Positions 34,174-43,539 of a stretch of 64,000 nt of DNA are shown here, one piece after another; the first letter of the stretch is position 1; each line of letters starts with the position of its first letter. Both the position numbers and the translations under genes were made by a program. Below the pieces are notes generated by a model. That model made no database searches. It was given only the letters and a program-made list of their open reading frames with translations, and had not been told where the DNA came from. Where the stretch lies: positions 1-64,000 of the forward strand of contig JAKFVQ010000027.1 of the NCBI GenBank assembly GCA_021732085.1. Direction: 5' to 3'. Source of the DNA: Candidatus Obscuribacterales bacterium. Lineage in GTDB: Bacteria; Cyanobacteriota; Vampirovibrionia; Obscuribacterales; Obscuribacteraceae.

Positions 34174-34749
34174 TCAAAATGCTTCAGCTAGAACCTGACT
34201 AAGTTCACCCATGTATTTGAACGTTGCCTGACAAAGATCCATGTCCATATCTTTGAAGTTGACGCCTTGATTGAAGTAAATGCCTTCGTCGGTTTTGACG
34301 ACCATCTCTTTCATGTGGCAGTCATCATGCAAGGTCATAAGGATTTCGGAAACACCAGGATACTTGATGAAGCGCAAAGCTGGTTCTTGATTGTCGTATG
34401 TGATAATCATTGTTTTCTCAAGCTGTTTATCGTGCACTTTCTGCCCTTTTGTTTCGAACAGGAAGAGTCTCGATAGAATCGACCACATGCCTTTGCCGAT
34501 GCGGGGCACGAAGTTTATTTTTGCTTGGTCTTTATTGTAGGGTGAACGATCTTCGTCTGGATTCTCGACGATATTTGTTTCCAGCGCATAGCTAACGGAC
34601 CATGGAAAACCAACCATGAACGTTTCAAGGCGTGCTGGAAAGCCGTTGACGATTCCCTTTATGCAGACGGCGACCCGGTCAGAGTCATCGATCACTTCGC
34701 CATCGATTAGTCCTGCAACAGCTTCTTGTTTTCCGAGAAGTTCAACCAT
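34174..34749 (-). CDS. Hypothetical protein, translationally coupled to TPR gene
   Basis: A 191-residue protein of unknown family, without signal peptide or membrane helix. It is mixed alpha/beta (VAVCIKGIVNGFPARLETFMVG, EILMTLHDDCHMKEMVVKTDEG). Its ATG overlaps the preceding stop by one base (TAATG), so it is translated together with the TPR protein at 34749. Confidence 0.7.
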   Translation of the reverse strand: MVELLGKQEAVAGLIDGEVIDDSDRVAVCIKGIVNGFPARLETFMVGFPWSVSYALETNIVENPDEDRSPYNKDQAKINFVPRIGKGMWSILSRLFLFETKGQKVHDKQLEKTMIITYDNQEPALRFIKYPGVSEILMTLHDDCHMKEMVVKTDEGIYFNQGVNFKDMDMDLCQATFKYMGELSQVLAEAF

Positions 34750-35801
34750 TATTTGCTGGTGTCGTCGCTTGTTTCTTCTTTAGGCGCAGGAGCTGGTGCG
34801 ACAATGTTCATTTTGACTTCGCCATCAGCTGGATCGTCCTTGCCCATCAAGCCGTCCAGAGCGCTTACTTGCTTTTTCGCTTCAGCGACGAATTCTCCAT
34901 CGGGCTGCAATTGCATCGCTTTATTCAACATGCACATGGCCTGTGCTGAGTGCTTTTGCTTTGCAAAAATCAAACCAACCTCGTAGTAGGCATCAGCCAT
35001 GTTTGGATTGGTCTTGATGGTCATAACGTAATTCTCTAGGGCTTTCTGTAAGTCTTTCTCGTTCTTCCATGCATTGGCCATGTTGAAGTACGCAGAGTAG
35101 AAGTTCTGGTCGACCTCGATTGCTTTTTGCCACTTTTCCATCGCTTCTGTGACTTTGCCTTTTGAGTAAAGTACGCTGCCCATGCCGTTTAGGGAGAATG
35201 GATTGGAAGGCTTCAAAACAATCGCTTTCTTGAAGGCATCGCTGGCTTTGGCAAAATTGCGTTGGGCAATGTAGATAAGTCCAAGGTTGCAGAATGCTTG
35301 TTCTAATCGGTCATCGGCATCGATGGCGCTCTTGTATTTTTGAATTGCTTGATTTAGGAATCCTTGCTGTTGGAGCTCGACGCCCTGGTTGTAATCGCGC
35401 ACAGCTGCTGGATTGAATGGGCGCGATGGATCTTGATTTTTTGCTTCTTCTTTCTTGCCGCCGCCACCATCAGATTTTTTGTCCGCTTTGATTTCTGGTT
35501 CGGCGGGATCGCTTTGCTCTAAAGCTCCGTCTGTTCCTTTTGTTTTGACTACCGAAGGTTGGTCGTCGCCTTCGACGGGCTTAGACTTGTTCTTTTTCTC
35601 TTTCTCTTTCTTCTTGCTGTCTTTCTTACTTGGCTTTTCGCTCTCTGAGCTTGTCGATGCGGCAGTCTCATTTGCAGCTGCTGCGTCGTCTTGGGCTATC
35701 GCTGCACTTGGAAGAAAGCTGAAGCTGATTGCTGCGGCAACTGCGATGCTCGGGACCAGCAGCCACTGCTCTAGGCAAAAAGAACTGCGTTTCTTAGTCA
35801 T
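34749..35801 (-). CDS. Exported TPR protein
   Basis: A 350-residue protein starting at ATG 35801 with GGAGGTC ten bases upstream. A signal peptide or N-terminal anchor (WLLVPSIAVAAAISFSFLPSAAIA) is followed by about 85 residues of Lys/Glu/Ser-rich linker. Five or so canonical TPRs come next (NQGVELQQQGFLNQAIQKYKSAI through DAYYEVGLIFAKQKHSAQAM), and the tail is acidic and Pro-rich. It is likely a periplasmic or envelope scaffold. It is coupled by TAATG to the hypothetical gene downstream. No function can be assigned. Confidence 0.8.
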   Translation of the reverse strand: MTKKRSSFCLEQWLLVPSIAVAAAISFSFLPSAAIAQDDAAAANETAASTSSESEKPSKKDSKKKEKEKKNKSKPVEGDDQPSVVKTKGTDGALEQSDPAEPEIKADKKSDGGGGKKEEAKNQDPSRPFNPAAVRDYNQGVELQQQGFLNQAIQKYKSAIDADDRLEQAFCNLGLIYIAQRNFAKASDAFKKAIVLKPSNPFSLNGMGSVLYSKGKVTEAMEKWQKAIEVDQNFYSAYFNMANAWKNEKDLQKALENYVMTIKTNPNMADAYYEVGLIFAKQKHSAQAMCMLNKAMQLQPDGEFVAEAKKQVSALDGLMGKDDPADGEVKMNIVAPAPAPKEETSDDTSK

Positions 35802-36023
35802 CTGTAAACTGACCTCCAGAGGATCGACGGCAACAGAAGCGCTTCTGCGCCAAACTCAAATTATATCTTGAAAAAAGTCCAGGCTGCTAAGCCCTTTCCC
35901 TCAAAGGTTTTCCCCTGTTTGCTTAGCGACATAATTACTTATTCGTAATTGTCTTAATATGAGTTTTCTTTGATGTTTGCTGTATTTGGCTTATATACTT
36001 TGGACTTGCTTGGCGACGGCGCA

Positions 36024-36476
36024 CTACTGCTTTAAGAGAGCACGAATTGCCAGTTCATATCCTTGCGTGCCCAGTCCGATAATGACACCGCGGGCGATGT
36101 CAGACAAATAGCTTTTGTGTCTGAACTCTTCTCGTGAAAATGTGTTTGAGATGTGAACCTCTACAAAGGGCACGCCGACGGATAAAAACGCATCGCGGAT
36201 GGCGATTGAAGTGTGTCCGAAGGCACCCGGGTTTATCACAATTCCAGCGAAGTTGTGTTTCTTCGCGCTCTGAATTACGGTGACTAGCTCGCCTTCAATG
36301 TTTGATTGAACAAACTGAAGTTCGGCAGCACCGAGTTCGGCTGCATTCCTTTCGACAAAGGTTTTCAGTCCCTCGTTAATATCATCGAGAGTTTGCCAGC
36401 CATAAACTTCAGGCTCGCGCTGCCCGAGCATATTCAGGTTGGGTCCATTGATTACGAGTATTCGACGAGCCGACAT
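36024..36476 (-). CDS. aroQ: Type II 3-dehydroquinate dehydratase
   Basis: A 150-residue AroQ of standard family length. It dehydrates 3-dehydroquinate to 3-dehydroshikimate in the shikimate pathway. Visible signatures are [18 protein letters not shown] (with the catalytic-type Arg20 and Tyr25), [17 protein letters not shown] (catalytic His), VEVHISN and [19 protein letters not shown]. It starts two bases after the hypothetical gene at 36479 and lies in the same minus-strand run as aroK, so the two shikimate steps are probably co-expressed. Confidence 0.95.
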   Translation of the reverse strand: MSARRILVINGPNLNMLGQREPEVYGWQTLDDINEGLKTFVERNAAELGAAELQFVQSNIEGELVTVIQSAKKHNFAGIVINPGAFGHTSIAIRDAFLSVGVPFVEVHISNTFSREEFRHKSYLSDIARGVIIGLGTQGYELAIRALLKQ

Positions 36477-36478
36477 AA

Positions 36479-37087
36479 CTAGTCGTCAGCCATAGCCTCG
36501 AGTGCACATTGCGCTTCGATCAGGAATGGATCGTTTCTAGCAAGAATGCCGCGCTGTGTCACGAATTGAATTATCTTGCCCAGTAATTCCTGTACAGATA
36601 CACTCTGGCCACCGCAGCTTAGCTGGTCGACAATCAAAAACATCAAAGAACCTAGCAAGACGCGAGCTTCGACATGCCCCAGGTCACCGGCGGCCATGTT
36701 TTGAGCTAGTGTCTGTTGGTCAAACTCGTTGTCATAAAGGAGCTTCTGGCAAACAGCTGCGATATTACCTTTGAGTGGTTTCGTGCGCTCGTCTGGAAGG
36801 GTCGCTGCTGCGCGGATCAAATTGAGCTTGTTTCCGGCGTCGCCCAGAGATTCTGCGGCATCTACCAAGTTACGCACATTGTTCGCCTTGGTGTTGAACT
36901 GTCTCTTCAGTTCGTTTTCGGCAACGTTGGCGGTTGGTCTTGTCGCCTGGTCAAAGCGTTTTTCGTAGTAGTCCTGCACCTGTTGGCGCTTTAGCTCAAC
37001 ACCGAAGGGGATGAGTTCTAGAAATATGGATTCCAAGCCCTCAAGTTGGGACTGCAGAAACATCAATTCTTCTTGGGAAACCGTCAA
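36479..37087 (-). CDS. Hypothetical protein between aroK and aroQ
   Basis: A 202-residue, largely alpha-helical soluble protein not recognised as a known family. It starts at TTG 37087 behind AGGAGG. The N-terminus is a coil ([20 protein letters not shown]) and the C-terminal half has amphipathic helices ([21 protein letters not shown] type). The end meets aroQ with a two-base gap, implying co-translation with shikimate enzymes. It contains no residues that suggest an enzyme of that pathway. Confidence 0.7.
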   Translation of the reverse strand: MTVSQEELMFLQSQLEGLESIFLELIPFGVELKRQQVQDYYEKRFDQATRPTANVAENELKRQFNTKANNVRNLVDAAESLGDAGNKLNLIRAAATLPDERTKPLKGNIAAVCQKLLYDNEFDQQTLAQNMAAGDLGHVEARVLLGSLMFLIVDQLSCGGQSVSVQELLGKIIQFVTQRGILARNDPFLIEAQCALEAMADD

Positions 37088-37146
37088 GCCTCATTCCTCC
37101 TAGAGAGCTACTCCGTGTGATCATCCTACCCGCTTGGCCGTAGCGA

Positions 37147-37683
37147 TCAAACCAGAGCTAACAAACTAATGATCTCATCTGCGTGTTTATCAGTTGAGCC
37201 ATCAGAAGTGTCAATTTTATACTGGGCGCGGTTGTAAAATCTGTCCCTTTCAGCGATGAGTTTTGCAAGTTTTTCGCTTAGTTCTTCTTGTGCTTTCTTG
37301 CTGTCTGCGGCGGAGCTTGAGAGGAGCGGGCGTTTTTCGCCGGACTTAATTCGTGTAACAAGAACTTCAACTGGGGCTGTCAGGTAGACGATTTTGCCAA
37401 GTGATTCGAGGAGTTGCCAGTTGTTCTGGAAGCATGGCATCCCGCCTCCGGTAGACAAGATGATGTCTCGCTTGTTGAGTGCGATGAGGCTTTGCAAGTA
37501 ACTTTGCTCTTGTCTTCTGAATTCGCCTTCGCCATAAGTTTCAAATATTTGCGCGATCGTCAGTCCCATTCGTTTCTCAATTTCGCGATCGGCGTCGCAA
37601 AATCGCCAATTGATCTTTTCTGCAATGGCTTTGCCGATTGCAGATTTGCCACTACCTGATGGTCCAACCAATGCTACAAGCAA
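37147..37683 (-). CDS. aroK: Shikimate kinase
   Basis: A 178-residue AroK of the expected length. It phosphorylates shikimate at the 3-hydroxyl using ATP. Walker A GPSGSGKSAIGKA is at residues 7-19, shikimate-binding Asp in FCDADREIEKRMG near 30-33, EGEFRRQE near 52-59, and the glycine triad STGGGMP at 77-83. The LID-type arginine is in EKRPLL. The start appears to be TTG 37683; a stop lies two codons upstream in frame and the ribosome site is weak. It lies in a run with aroQ. Confidence 0.93.
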   Translation of the reverse strand: MLVALVGPSGSGKSAIGKAIAEKINWRFCDADREIEKRMGLTIAQIFETYGEGEFRRQEQSYLQSLIALNKRDIILSTGGGMPCFQNNWQLLESLGKIVYLTAPVEVLVTRIKSGEKRPLLSSSAADSKKAQEELSEKLAKLIAERDRFYNRAQYKIDTSDGSTDKHADEIISLLALV

Positions 37684-37742
37684 GTTTCAAATGCTCATCA
37701 ATCTATGAATAACAGCTGCAATTTATAGCGATCGTTTTTAGC

Positions 37743-39104
37743 TTAACGACCCATCGCAAGCCTATGGGCTTCTTCAATCTTTAACTGAGCTTCCTGGAGT
37801 CTCGGGTTGAGGGTTAAAGCCTCTTTGAGTTCTTTTATCGCAGGCACGTACTTGTGCGTGCGCATCAATGCTACACCCAATCCGTAGTGTGCCGAAGCCA
37901 TCGTTGGATCTATACGAATTGCTTTATGGAAAGCAGATACTGAATCTGCGTAATTTCCTGACATTGACAGGAAAGTTCCTAGATTATTCTGAGCGCGAGC
38001 AGATTTTGGACTATGCGCCGCAGAGGCTTTCATCACAGTTGTAGCATCGGCGATCCTGCCATTCTTAGACAACAAATCGCTGAGACTGAGTGCTGCTTCT
38101 TCCATCGCCGGGTCTATGGCCAGAGCCTTACGGAACGCACCTTCGGCTTCTTTGTCCATTCCCATTTGGTGATAAGCCAGACCAAGATTACTTTCGATGG
38201 AAGCTGAACTCGGATTTAATTTGGCAGCTTGCTCCCAGGCTTCGATGCCTGATGTCACATCACCAGTCATCACGGAGATCAGGCCAATTCGATCTTGTAC
38301 GAATGCAATGTTTGGATTCTTTTGCGCGATTCCATGGAACACGGCAAGCGCGGCAGGCAGTTGGCTCGAACGGAATAGTGCCTCCGCCTGTGCCATTGTT
38401 TGCGCCGTTTCTGGGCTTACGCCATCTTTTGATGTCTTAAGAACTTCGTTGCCATTTGCAGCAAATCCGGAGAAAAGCATTCCGTCTTTGTTCAGCTCTT
38501 CAAGTTCTGTGATCACTGCCTGGCGGTCGCCTCTGAGATCATAAACGCGGGCGAGATTGGAATGCGCCGCCGAAAGTTCTACAGTCATTTTCGAAGCTGA
38601 TAACACCGCATTTGATGCGTCGCTCATCTTGCGAGCCTTCTTCAGTTTCTCGACGTTCGTTTTGAACTTTTCGATTTCAGTTCTACTGAGACTAATGGCA
38701 GTCGAGAAACACTGCTCTGCCGATTTTGAATCGCCCAGTGTCAGGTAAATCATTCCGAGTTGATTCTGCAAAGCAGGGTCAGCAGGCGATTTTGCAATTT
38801 GAGCAGCGAGTTTACGTGTGGCTTGATCGAGCGCTTCTACGTAAGCTGCTTGGTCGTTGTTGCTGCCTGGGAGCTGGACCTTGATCAGTTGTGCTTTCGT
38901 TGATGAAGTCGCGTCGCCGCCAACGGCTTGCGGCTGAGTGCCGCTGAATAGCTTGCCGAAGTCAGGAAATATTAAGGAGTTCGACTGTAAGGACATCGAA
39001 AGCGGGATGGTCGCTGCCACTACAACAATTCCACCGAGCACCACCCAAGCTCTAGCTGGGGGCGTTCTTCTCGAACGAATCAAGTTTGCGGGTGAATTAG
39101 TCAT
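37743..39104 (-). CDS. Membrane-anchored TPR protein
   Basis: ATG 39104 gives 453 residues; the extension to TTG 39164 is AT-rich promoter-like DNA. An N-terminal helix (WVVLGGIVVVAATIPLSMSL) anchors the protein. TPRs follow: LQNQLGMIYLTLGDSKSAEQCFSTAI, then IESNLGLAYHQMGMDKEAEGAFRKAL and more, with the densest repeats after residue 290. The type (AxxNLGxxxxxxGxxxEAxxxFxxAL) is the canonical 34-residue TPR rather than the kinesin-light-chain form. The gene is 59 bases before aroK and may be the first gene of that operon. Confidence 0.8.
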   Translation of the reverse strand: MTNSPANLIRSRRTPPARAWVVLGGIVVVAATIPLSMSLQSNSLIFPDFGKLFSGTQPQAVGGDATSSTKAQLIKVQLPGSNNDQAAYVEALDQATRKLAAQIAKSPADPALQNQLGMIYLTLGDSKSAEQCFSTAISLSRTEIEKFKTNVEKLKKARKMSDASNAVLSASKMTVELSAAHSNLARVYDLRGDRQAVITELEELNKDGMLFSGFAANGNEVLKTSKDGVSPETAQTMAQAEALFRSSQLPAALAVFHGIAQKNPNIAFVQDRIGLISVMTGDVTSGIEAWEQAAKLNPSSASIESNLGLAYHQMGMDKEAEGAFRKALAIDPAMEEAALSLSDLLSKNGRIADATTVMKASAAHSPKSARAQNNLGTFLSMSGNYADSVSAFHKAIRIDPTMASAHYGLGVALMRTHKYVPAIKELKEALTLNPRLQEAQLKIEEAHRLAMGR

Positions 39105-39549
39105 TCTGCTCGGCAAGCGGTCGGTTACTTTCAGTAGTCGATTGAATATATAGATATATGCCAAACATTAAATTCTGCGCGAGCTTCAGTCAATACGTAA
39201 TCTCCGACTCGCAGCCGAAGTCCTTAAGCAGGCGCCGATTTGGGGCTTGGTTAGTTGCAATTAATAAAATGCCGGGTCGTTGGAAGTACGTTCTGTCGGT
39301 CTATGGTCTAACAACGCTTTTGCTGTCGTCAAGGGTCGTCCGGTGACTCTGGCTGATTGCTCGAAAGCTCTAGAGCGCAACGATCTCTGGTTTATTTGAA
39401 GTTTGACGGGGCGCCACTTGATTACAACAGTCTTGTTGTTGAAGCATAAGTGTCAGCAAAGAGTGTATCCAGCGACTCTGTTTGTATTTTGCCTGTGGAT
39501 AGATTCTCTAACGACGTCCATAATTTGAGAGAGTATCGGAGAGTGAATC
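39105..39549. other. Divergent gap before the CoA-binding gene
   Basis: These 445 bases contain the promoters for the TPR gene and the CoA-binding gene. GGAGAG lies six bases before ATG 39550. The AT-rich stretch 39145-39180 (ATATATAGATATATG) may hold the minus-strand promoter. The small frame at 39158 shows no coding features. Nothing else was seen. Confidence 0.5.
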
Positions 39550-39954
39550 ATGGATCCGGATAGTGCAATCGATCAGTTTTTGGCGGCGCCCGTTTTTGCC
39601 GTTGTTGGTGCTAGCGAAGAGCCCTACAAATTTGGGCACAAGTGTTATCGCTGTTATTTGGACAACGGACTGAAGGCGTATCCGGTCAATCCGAATCTCA
39701 CTGAATTATTGGCAAATCCGGCTTACCCGGATTTGCTGTCATTGCCAGAGCCTGTGCAATCAGTTTCTGTCATAACTCAACCGTACATCACGGAAAAGGT
39801 TGTTGATGATGCCATCAAAGCTGGTGTCAAGAATATTTGGATGCAACCAGGCGCGGAAAGTGAACTCGCCGTCGCGAAAGCAACGAAAGCCGGATTGAAT
39901 GTCATTTACGGCGGACCGTGTCTGCTTGTTGTGATGAGCTATCGTGGGAAGTAG
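39550..39954 (+). CDS. CoA-binding domain protein (YccU-like)
   Basis: A 134-residue protein of the CoA_binding_2 (YccU) family with a Rossmann fold: VFAVVGASEEPYKFGHKCYRCYLDNGLKAYPVNPN, then SVSVITQPYITEKVVDDAIKAGVKNIWMQPGAES. Family members bind CoA and are otherwise uncharacterised. ATG 39550 has GGAGAG at good spacing. The gene stands alone, converging with the FMN reductase gene. Confidence 0.9.
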   Translation: MDPDSAIDQFLAAPVFAVVGASEEPYKFGHKCYRCYLDNGLKAYPVNPNLTELLANPAYPDLLSLPEPVQSVSVITQPYITEKVVDDAIKAGVKNIWMQPGAESELAVAKATKAGLNVIYGGPCLLVVMSYRGK

Positions 39955-40005
39955 AAGCTACCTGGTTCCCGTTGAGAATTAGCGGTTGAAAATTTTTCGC
40001 GAAGT

Positions 40006-40530
40006 CTAAGCTTGGAGAGCTTTATCCAATCGCATTGCTGCGTGCACTAGTTCGTCAATTCGTTTTATGATTGCATCGTCAGAGATCTGATCACCCTGGA
40101 AGGCAGAACCGTCAGCGTATACATATCTCGGAATAATCAGGCTGCGGAAGTCGAGCATGAGACTATTAGCGATTCCCATGACTGACATGTAGCTCGACTT
40201 GCCACCAGCGGCACAAATGAATCCAACGGTTTTGTCGGTCCAAGATTTTCCTGTCAGCTCAAGGAGATTTTTCGCGGAGCTTCCAACATCGAAATTGTAA
40301 ATCGCAACTGCGACGATTATGCAACTTGCGTTTCTAATTAGCTCGGCAACTTTAGCTACGTTCGGATGTCCGAAACAACTATCTCCATCACAATGAGGTA
40401 GTTCCATTTCGCGAAGGTCCAACCATTCGACTTTCTGATTCTCTGCTTGTAATCGCTTGTAGCATTCACGACCAAGAATCGCACTGCGGCTGCCCTTATT
40501 CAAACTCGAACTAATGACAAGAAAACTCAT
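40006..40530 (-). CDS. NAD(P)H-dependent FMN reductase
   Basis: A 174-residue flavodoxin-fold reductase if started at ATG 40530 (AGAGG upstream); the longer frame to 40608 overlaps the LptF/G-like gene and is rejected. Features are FLVISSSLNKGSRSAILG (phosphate loop for FMN), CIIVAVAIYNFDVGSSAKNLLEL and VGFICAAGGKSSYMSVMG. This family (SsuE/azoreductase-like) reduces FMN or quinones. It follows the second lptF/G gene by 22 bases and may simply be carried on the same transcript. Confidence 0.85.
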   Translation of the reverse strand: MSFLVISSSLNKGSRSAILGRECYKRLQAENQKVEWLDLREMELPHCDGDSCFGHPNVAKVAELIRNASCIIVAVAIYNFDVGSSAKNLLELTGKSWTDKTVGFICAAGGKSSYMSVMGIANSLMLDFRSLIIPRYVYADGSAFQGDQISDDAIIKRIDELVHAAMRLDKALQA

Positions 40531-40552
40531 TGAAACCTCTACGGACTTGTGT

Positions 40553-41683
40553 TTACGGTAGCATACCAAATAAAGACAGGATGAACCTAAGATCCGTTTT
40601 GAAAACACTTGACTGCGGTGAGTTGACCCGGTGCCTTAGCGAATTGAGAGACAGAAGTAGAACTATTAGTGCTAGAAAAATAGTCGGCATCGCTGCAGCG
40701 AAAAATGGGGCGAGTCGGTTACCTGGTACTATCACTTCAGAACAAACTTGCACACCGTAGTAAACAATCAAAATCGCTGTGGCGTATGCAAGTCCGCTAG
40801 AACGACCACAAAAAGTATATGCAAGTTGTGCTCCTAAAATGGCAACAAGAAGGCAGTCAAATGGTGATACCAGTTTTTGATAGAGTCTCATGAGTATGTC
40901 GTTATTCCTGGTGTTTGCTTCGTCCAACACAGTTAGGTAATCGACTAGATCACGCGCTGACATGTCTCTCAAAGAAGTGTGTGCGTAGCGAAGCGAGCTT
41001 TGAAACTTGTCGGTATCACTTACAGTAAGCTTATCGAACTTGACCTTGCTATGTTTTTCACCGCAAGTGATTACTTTTGCAGATTTTAAGTGCAAATTCG
41101 ATCCATCGAATTTTCCAGAATCAGCCTTGATGATTTTATTTGCGTGGTCTTTGATGAAATCAACTACGACGATGTCGTCAGATTCGGAGCCATCGAACAT
41201 ACCCATGTAATAGATGCGACTGAAATCTGGATTTGGTCCATGCTCAATATGTGTCACGTGCGACCAACCGCCGCCTCCACAACACTTGTAAATTGAGACG
41301 AATTCTAGTCGCTTGCCCATGCTGTTCGCGCCTGGCACTACGAACTCGTTGATTCCGAAGCTTGCGAGACTGGCTAGTATGCCTAACCCAATCAAGGTTT
41401 GTTTCCACAAGAATCCCTCGGTAGCATGGTTGCCCGGTGAATTTGGCTTTAGCGCATATCGCCTTGCCAAAAAGAACGATCCGACAAGGATTGTTGTGGG
41501 AAGTGTTGTTACTATCAGCGCGGGAATATAAAATCCGATGATTTGCAGCGCAATTTCGAGTGGTACGCCGGATCGGGATAATAAGTCAACCACATTCGGA
41601 ATGTGGTGCGATTGAACAGCAAACCATAAGTAGGTCACAATCCCAATAGGAACGTACACTTCTTCCTGATATCGCGAAGTCAC
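40553..41683 (-). CDS. Divergent second LptF/LptG-family permease lacking the coupling-helix motif
   Basis: A 376-residue LptF/G-family membrane protein starting at GTG 41683. The match to the neighbour at 41723 is clear (LSRSGVPLEIALQIIGFYIP, SFGINEFVVPGAN, LEFVSIYK, LYQKLVSPFDCLLVAILGA). The first helix is about three residues shorter. The segment that in the neighbour reads SGDSEIIALRTSGVSF, the coupling helix contacting LptB, is here KPNSPGNHATEGFLWK, so the family motif is lost at equal length. The C-terminal tail is longer. It is 40 bases downstream of the other copy. It may partner LptF/G in a heterodimer, or be decaying. Confidence 0.87.
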   Translation of the reverse strand: MTSRYQEEVYVPIGIVTYLWFAVQSHHIPNVVDLLSRSGVPLEIALQIIGFYIPALIVTTLPTTILVGSFFLARRYALKPNSPGNHATEGFLWKQTLIGLGILASLASFGINEFVVPGANSMGKRLEFVSIYKCCGGGGWSHVTHIEHGPNPDFSRIYYMGMFDGSESDDIVVVDFIKDHANKIIKADSGKFDGSNLHLKSAKVITCGEKHSKVKFDKLTVSDTDKFQSSLRYAHTSLRDMSARDLVDYLTVLDEANTRNNDILMRLYQKLVSPFDCLLVAILGAQLAYTFCGRSSGLAYATAILIVYYGVQVCSEVIVPGNRLAPFFAAAMPTIFLALIVLLLSLNSLRHRVNSPQSSVFKTDLRFILSLFGMLP

Positions 41684-41722
41684 GAGAATGCCTTTCTCAA
41701 TGGTATGTAATTGTTCGAGCTG

Positions 41723-42820
41723 TTACTTCGCTTTGAAGTAGAGGATTATCATTCCGAGCGTGCCGATAACGATGTTAGGCAACCAGGCGGCAATCATTGG
41801 GGTGAGTCTTCCTGATTCGCCGAGCGCACCGGAACTGGATTGCAGGACGTAGTAGAGGAAGACAACGCCGGCTGAATAGATTAGACCGAGGTTGCTGCGT
41901 GAACGGCGTGCAAGCAAGCCCAATGGGGCTCCGGCCAGAGCTACTATGAGACAAGCAAGCGGTTGCGAGAATTTCTGATAGTAGCGAAGTAGCAAGTCAT
42001 TGCTCAGCGTGTTGCCCTGTTTGAGAACGTCCATGTAGGCTTGTAGTTCTCCGATCGACATGTCTTTCGGTGGAACCTTTCCTGTATCAAGAGCCTTCTG
42101 TGCGTTTTGAATACCAGGAATAACTAGCTTGTCGAATTTGAGAATTCTAGTTACGTCGCTGTCACCAGCGAGGGCGTAAGATCTTCCCTTCTCAAGAATC
42201 CACTCTCCGTGATTCCATTTGCCTGTGGCAGCAGAAATGATCTGAACCATTTTGTCGCGTGTGAAATCCAAAATGATGGCATTGTATATGGTGCTCTTGT
42301 CATACAAGCCGATGTAATACACCCGGCTCAGTGCGAGGTCTTTTCCGCGCTCCATGTAAGTGAAGTTCGCTTGCCCTTCGGGTAGCTGCATCTTATACAT
42401 TGCTACGAATTCGAGCTTCTTGGCGGTACGGTTTGCGGTTGGAACCACATACTCGTTGATGCCGAAACTGACAACGCTCGTCATAAGTCCGAATAGCAAA
42501 GGAGCGACCATTATTCGATAGAAGCTTACGCCGCTTGTACGCAAAGCGATGATTTCAGAGTCGCCCGACAAGCGGTTGAAGACCAACAACGTACCCAACA
42601 GTACACCGATCGGAATCGTCATGACGATGATTTCTGGAAGGTGCAGACCGATAATTTGGAAAGCGATTTCGATAGGTACACCGGAACGCATAATCAAATT
42701 GAAGATGGTGCGTAATTGGTCCGCGCCGAACCACACGCCCGTGACTATGCCAATACCGAATAGCAATGGCTGCCAGAATTCGTTGGCAATGTATGTGTCA
42801 AGAATCTTGACGCCGATCAT
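41723..42820 (-). CDS. lptG: LptF/LptG-family LPS export permease
   Basis: A 365-residue permease with three N-terminal membrane helices, a periplasmic beta-jellyroll domain (about residues 125-255) and three C-terminal helices. The coupling-helix motif SGDSEIIALRTSGVS is intact near residues 80-95. The family pulls LPS from the inner membrane and hands it to LptC; LptF and LptG normally form a heterodimer. LptF and LptG cannot be separated reliably here, so the symbol is provisional. It overlaps the lptB stop by four bases (ATGA). Confidence 0.9.
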   Translation of the reverse strand: MIGVKILDTYIANEFWQPLLFGIGIVTGVWFGADQLRTIFNLIMRSGVPIEIAFQIIGLHLPEIIVMTIPIGVLLGTLLVFNRLSGDSEIIALRTSGVSFYRIMVAPLLFGLMTSVVSFGINEYVVPTANRTAKKLEFVAMYKMQLPEGQANFTYMERGKDLALSRVYYIGLYDKSTIYNAIILDFTRDKMVQIISAATGKWNHGEWILEKGRSYALAGDSDVTRILKFDKLVIPGIQNAQKALDTGKVPPKDMSIGELQAYMDVLKQGNTLSNDLLLRYYQKFSQPLACLIVALAGAPLGLLARRSRSNLGLIYSAGVVFLYYVLQSSSGALGESGRLTPMIAAWLPNIVIGTLGMIILYFKAK

Positions 42821-43539
42821 AGAATGAAGTCCTCGCCCAAATATTGTTTTCTGGCCATTGGATTATTCGCCAGTTCTCTTGATGTTCCAGCCACGAGTAC
42901 TTTGCCGTGGTCGACTAAATAAGCTCTGTCGGTGATCTTTAAAGTTGCTCTCGGATTGTGGTCAGTGAGAAGAACTCCGAGTCCCCACTCGTCACGCAGG
43001 CGTCGGATAAGACCTTGAATATCTGCAATTGAAATAGGGTCGATACCGGTAAATGGTTCGTCTAGCAGAATAAAAGCTGGTTGCGAAGCAAGGCATCGTG
43101 CAATTTCCAGACGTCTTCTTTCACCGCCGGAGAGCTGCACTGCAATTGTTTCATGCAGATGTGAAAGTCCAAATTCGCCGAGCAAACGATCGATCGTTTC
43201 TTTCTGTTCGCGGCGATTTTTGCCTTTCAACTCGAGAATGAGTTTCAAATTGTCATAGACAGAAAGTTTGCGGAAAATAGAAGCTTCTTGCGGGAGATAG
43301 CCGATTCCGAGTTGGGCTCGTTTATGGATTGCCATTTTGGCAATGTTCTTTCCATCCAACGTGATCCGCCCTTTTTCGGGCTTGACCAGTCCCAGAACCA
43401 TATCGAAACTTGTTGTTTTACCTGCTCCGTTTCTGCCGAGAAGACCTACGACTTCTCCCTTTTCTACATTGAAACTGATGCCATCAACAACTCGTCGTCC
43501 TCCATAGGACTTCTGAATGTCTTCGACGACTAAACTCAT
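42817..43539 (-). CDS. lptB: LPS export ABC transporter ATPase
   Basis: A 240-residue LptB. Walker A GRNGAGKT is at 35-42, Q-loop YLPQEASIFRKLSV from 81, signature LSGGE at 136-140, Walker B FILLDEPF at 156-163, and the H-loop is LTDHNPRATL. The QEASIFRKLSV block and the C-terminal EFANNPMARKQYLG-type tail (here ELANNPMARKQYLG) are specific to LptB. It powers LPS extraction by the LptF/G dimer. Four-base overlaps with lptA and the lptF/G gene on either side show tight coupling. Confidence 0.96.
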   Translation of the reverse strand: MSLVVEDIQKSYGGRRVVDGISFNVEKGEVVGLLGRNGAGKTTSFDMVLGLVKPEKGRITLDGKNIAKMAIHKRAQLGIGYLPQEASIFRKLSVYDNLKLILELKGKNRREQKETIDRLLGEFGLSHLHETIAVQLSGGERRRLEIARCLASQPAFILLDEPFTGIDPISIADIQGLIRRLRDEWGLGVLLTDHNPRATLKITDRAYLVDHGKVLVAGTSRELANNPMARKQYLGEDFIL

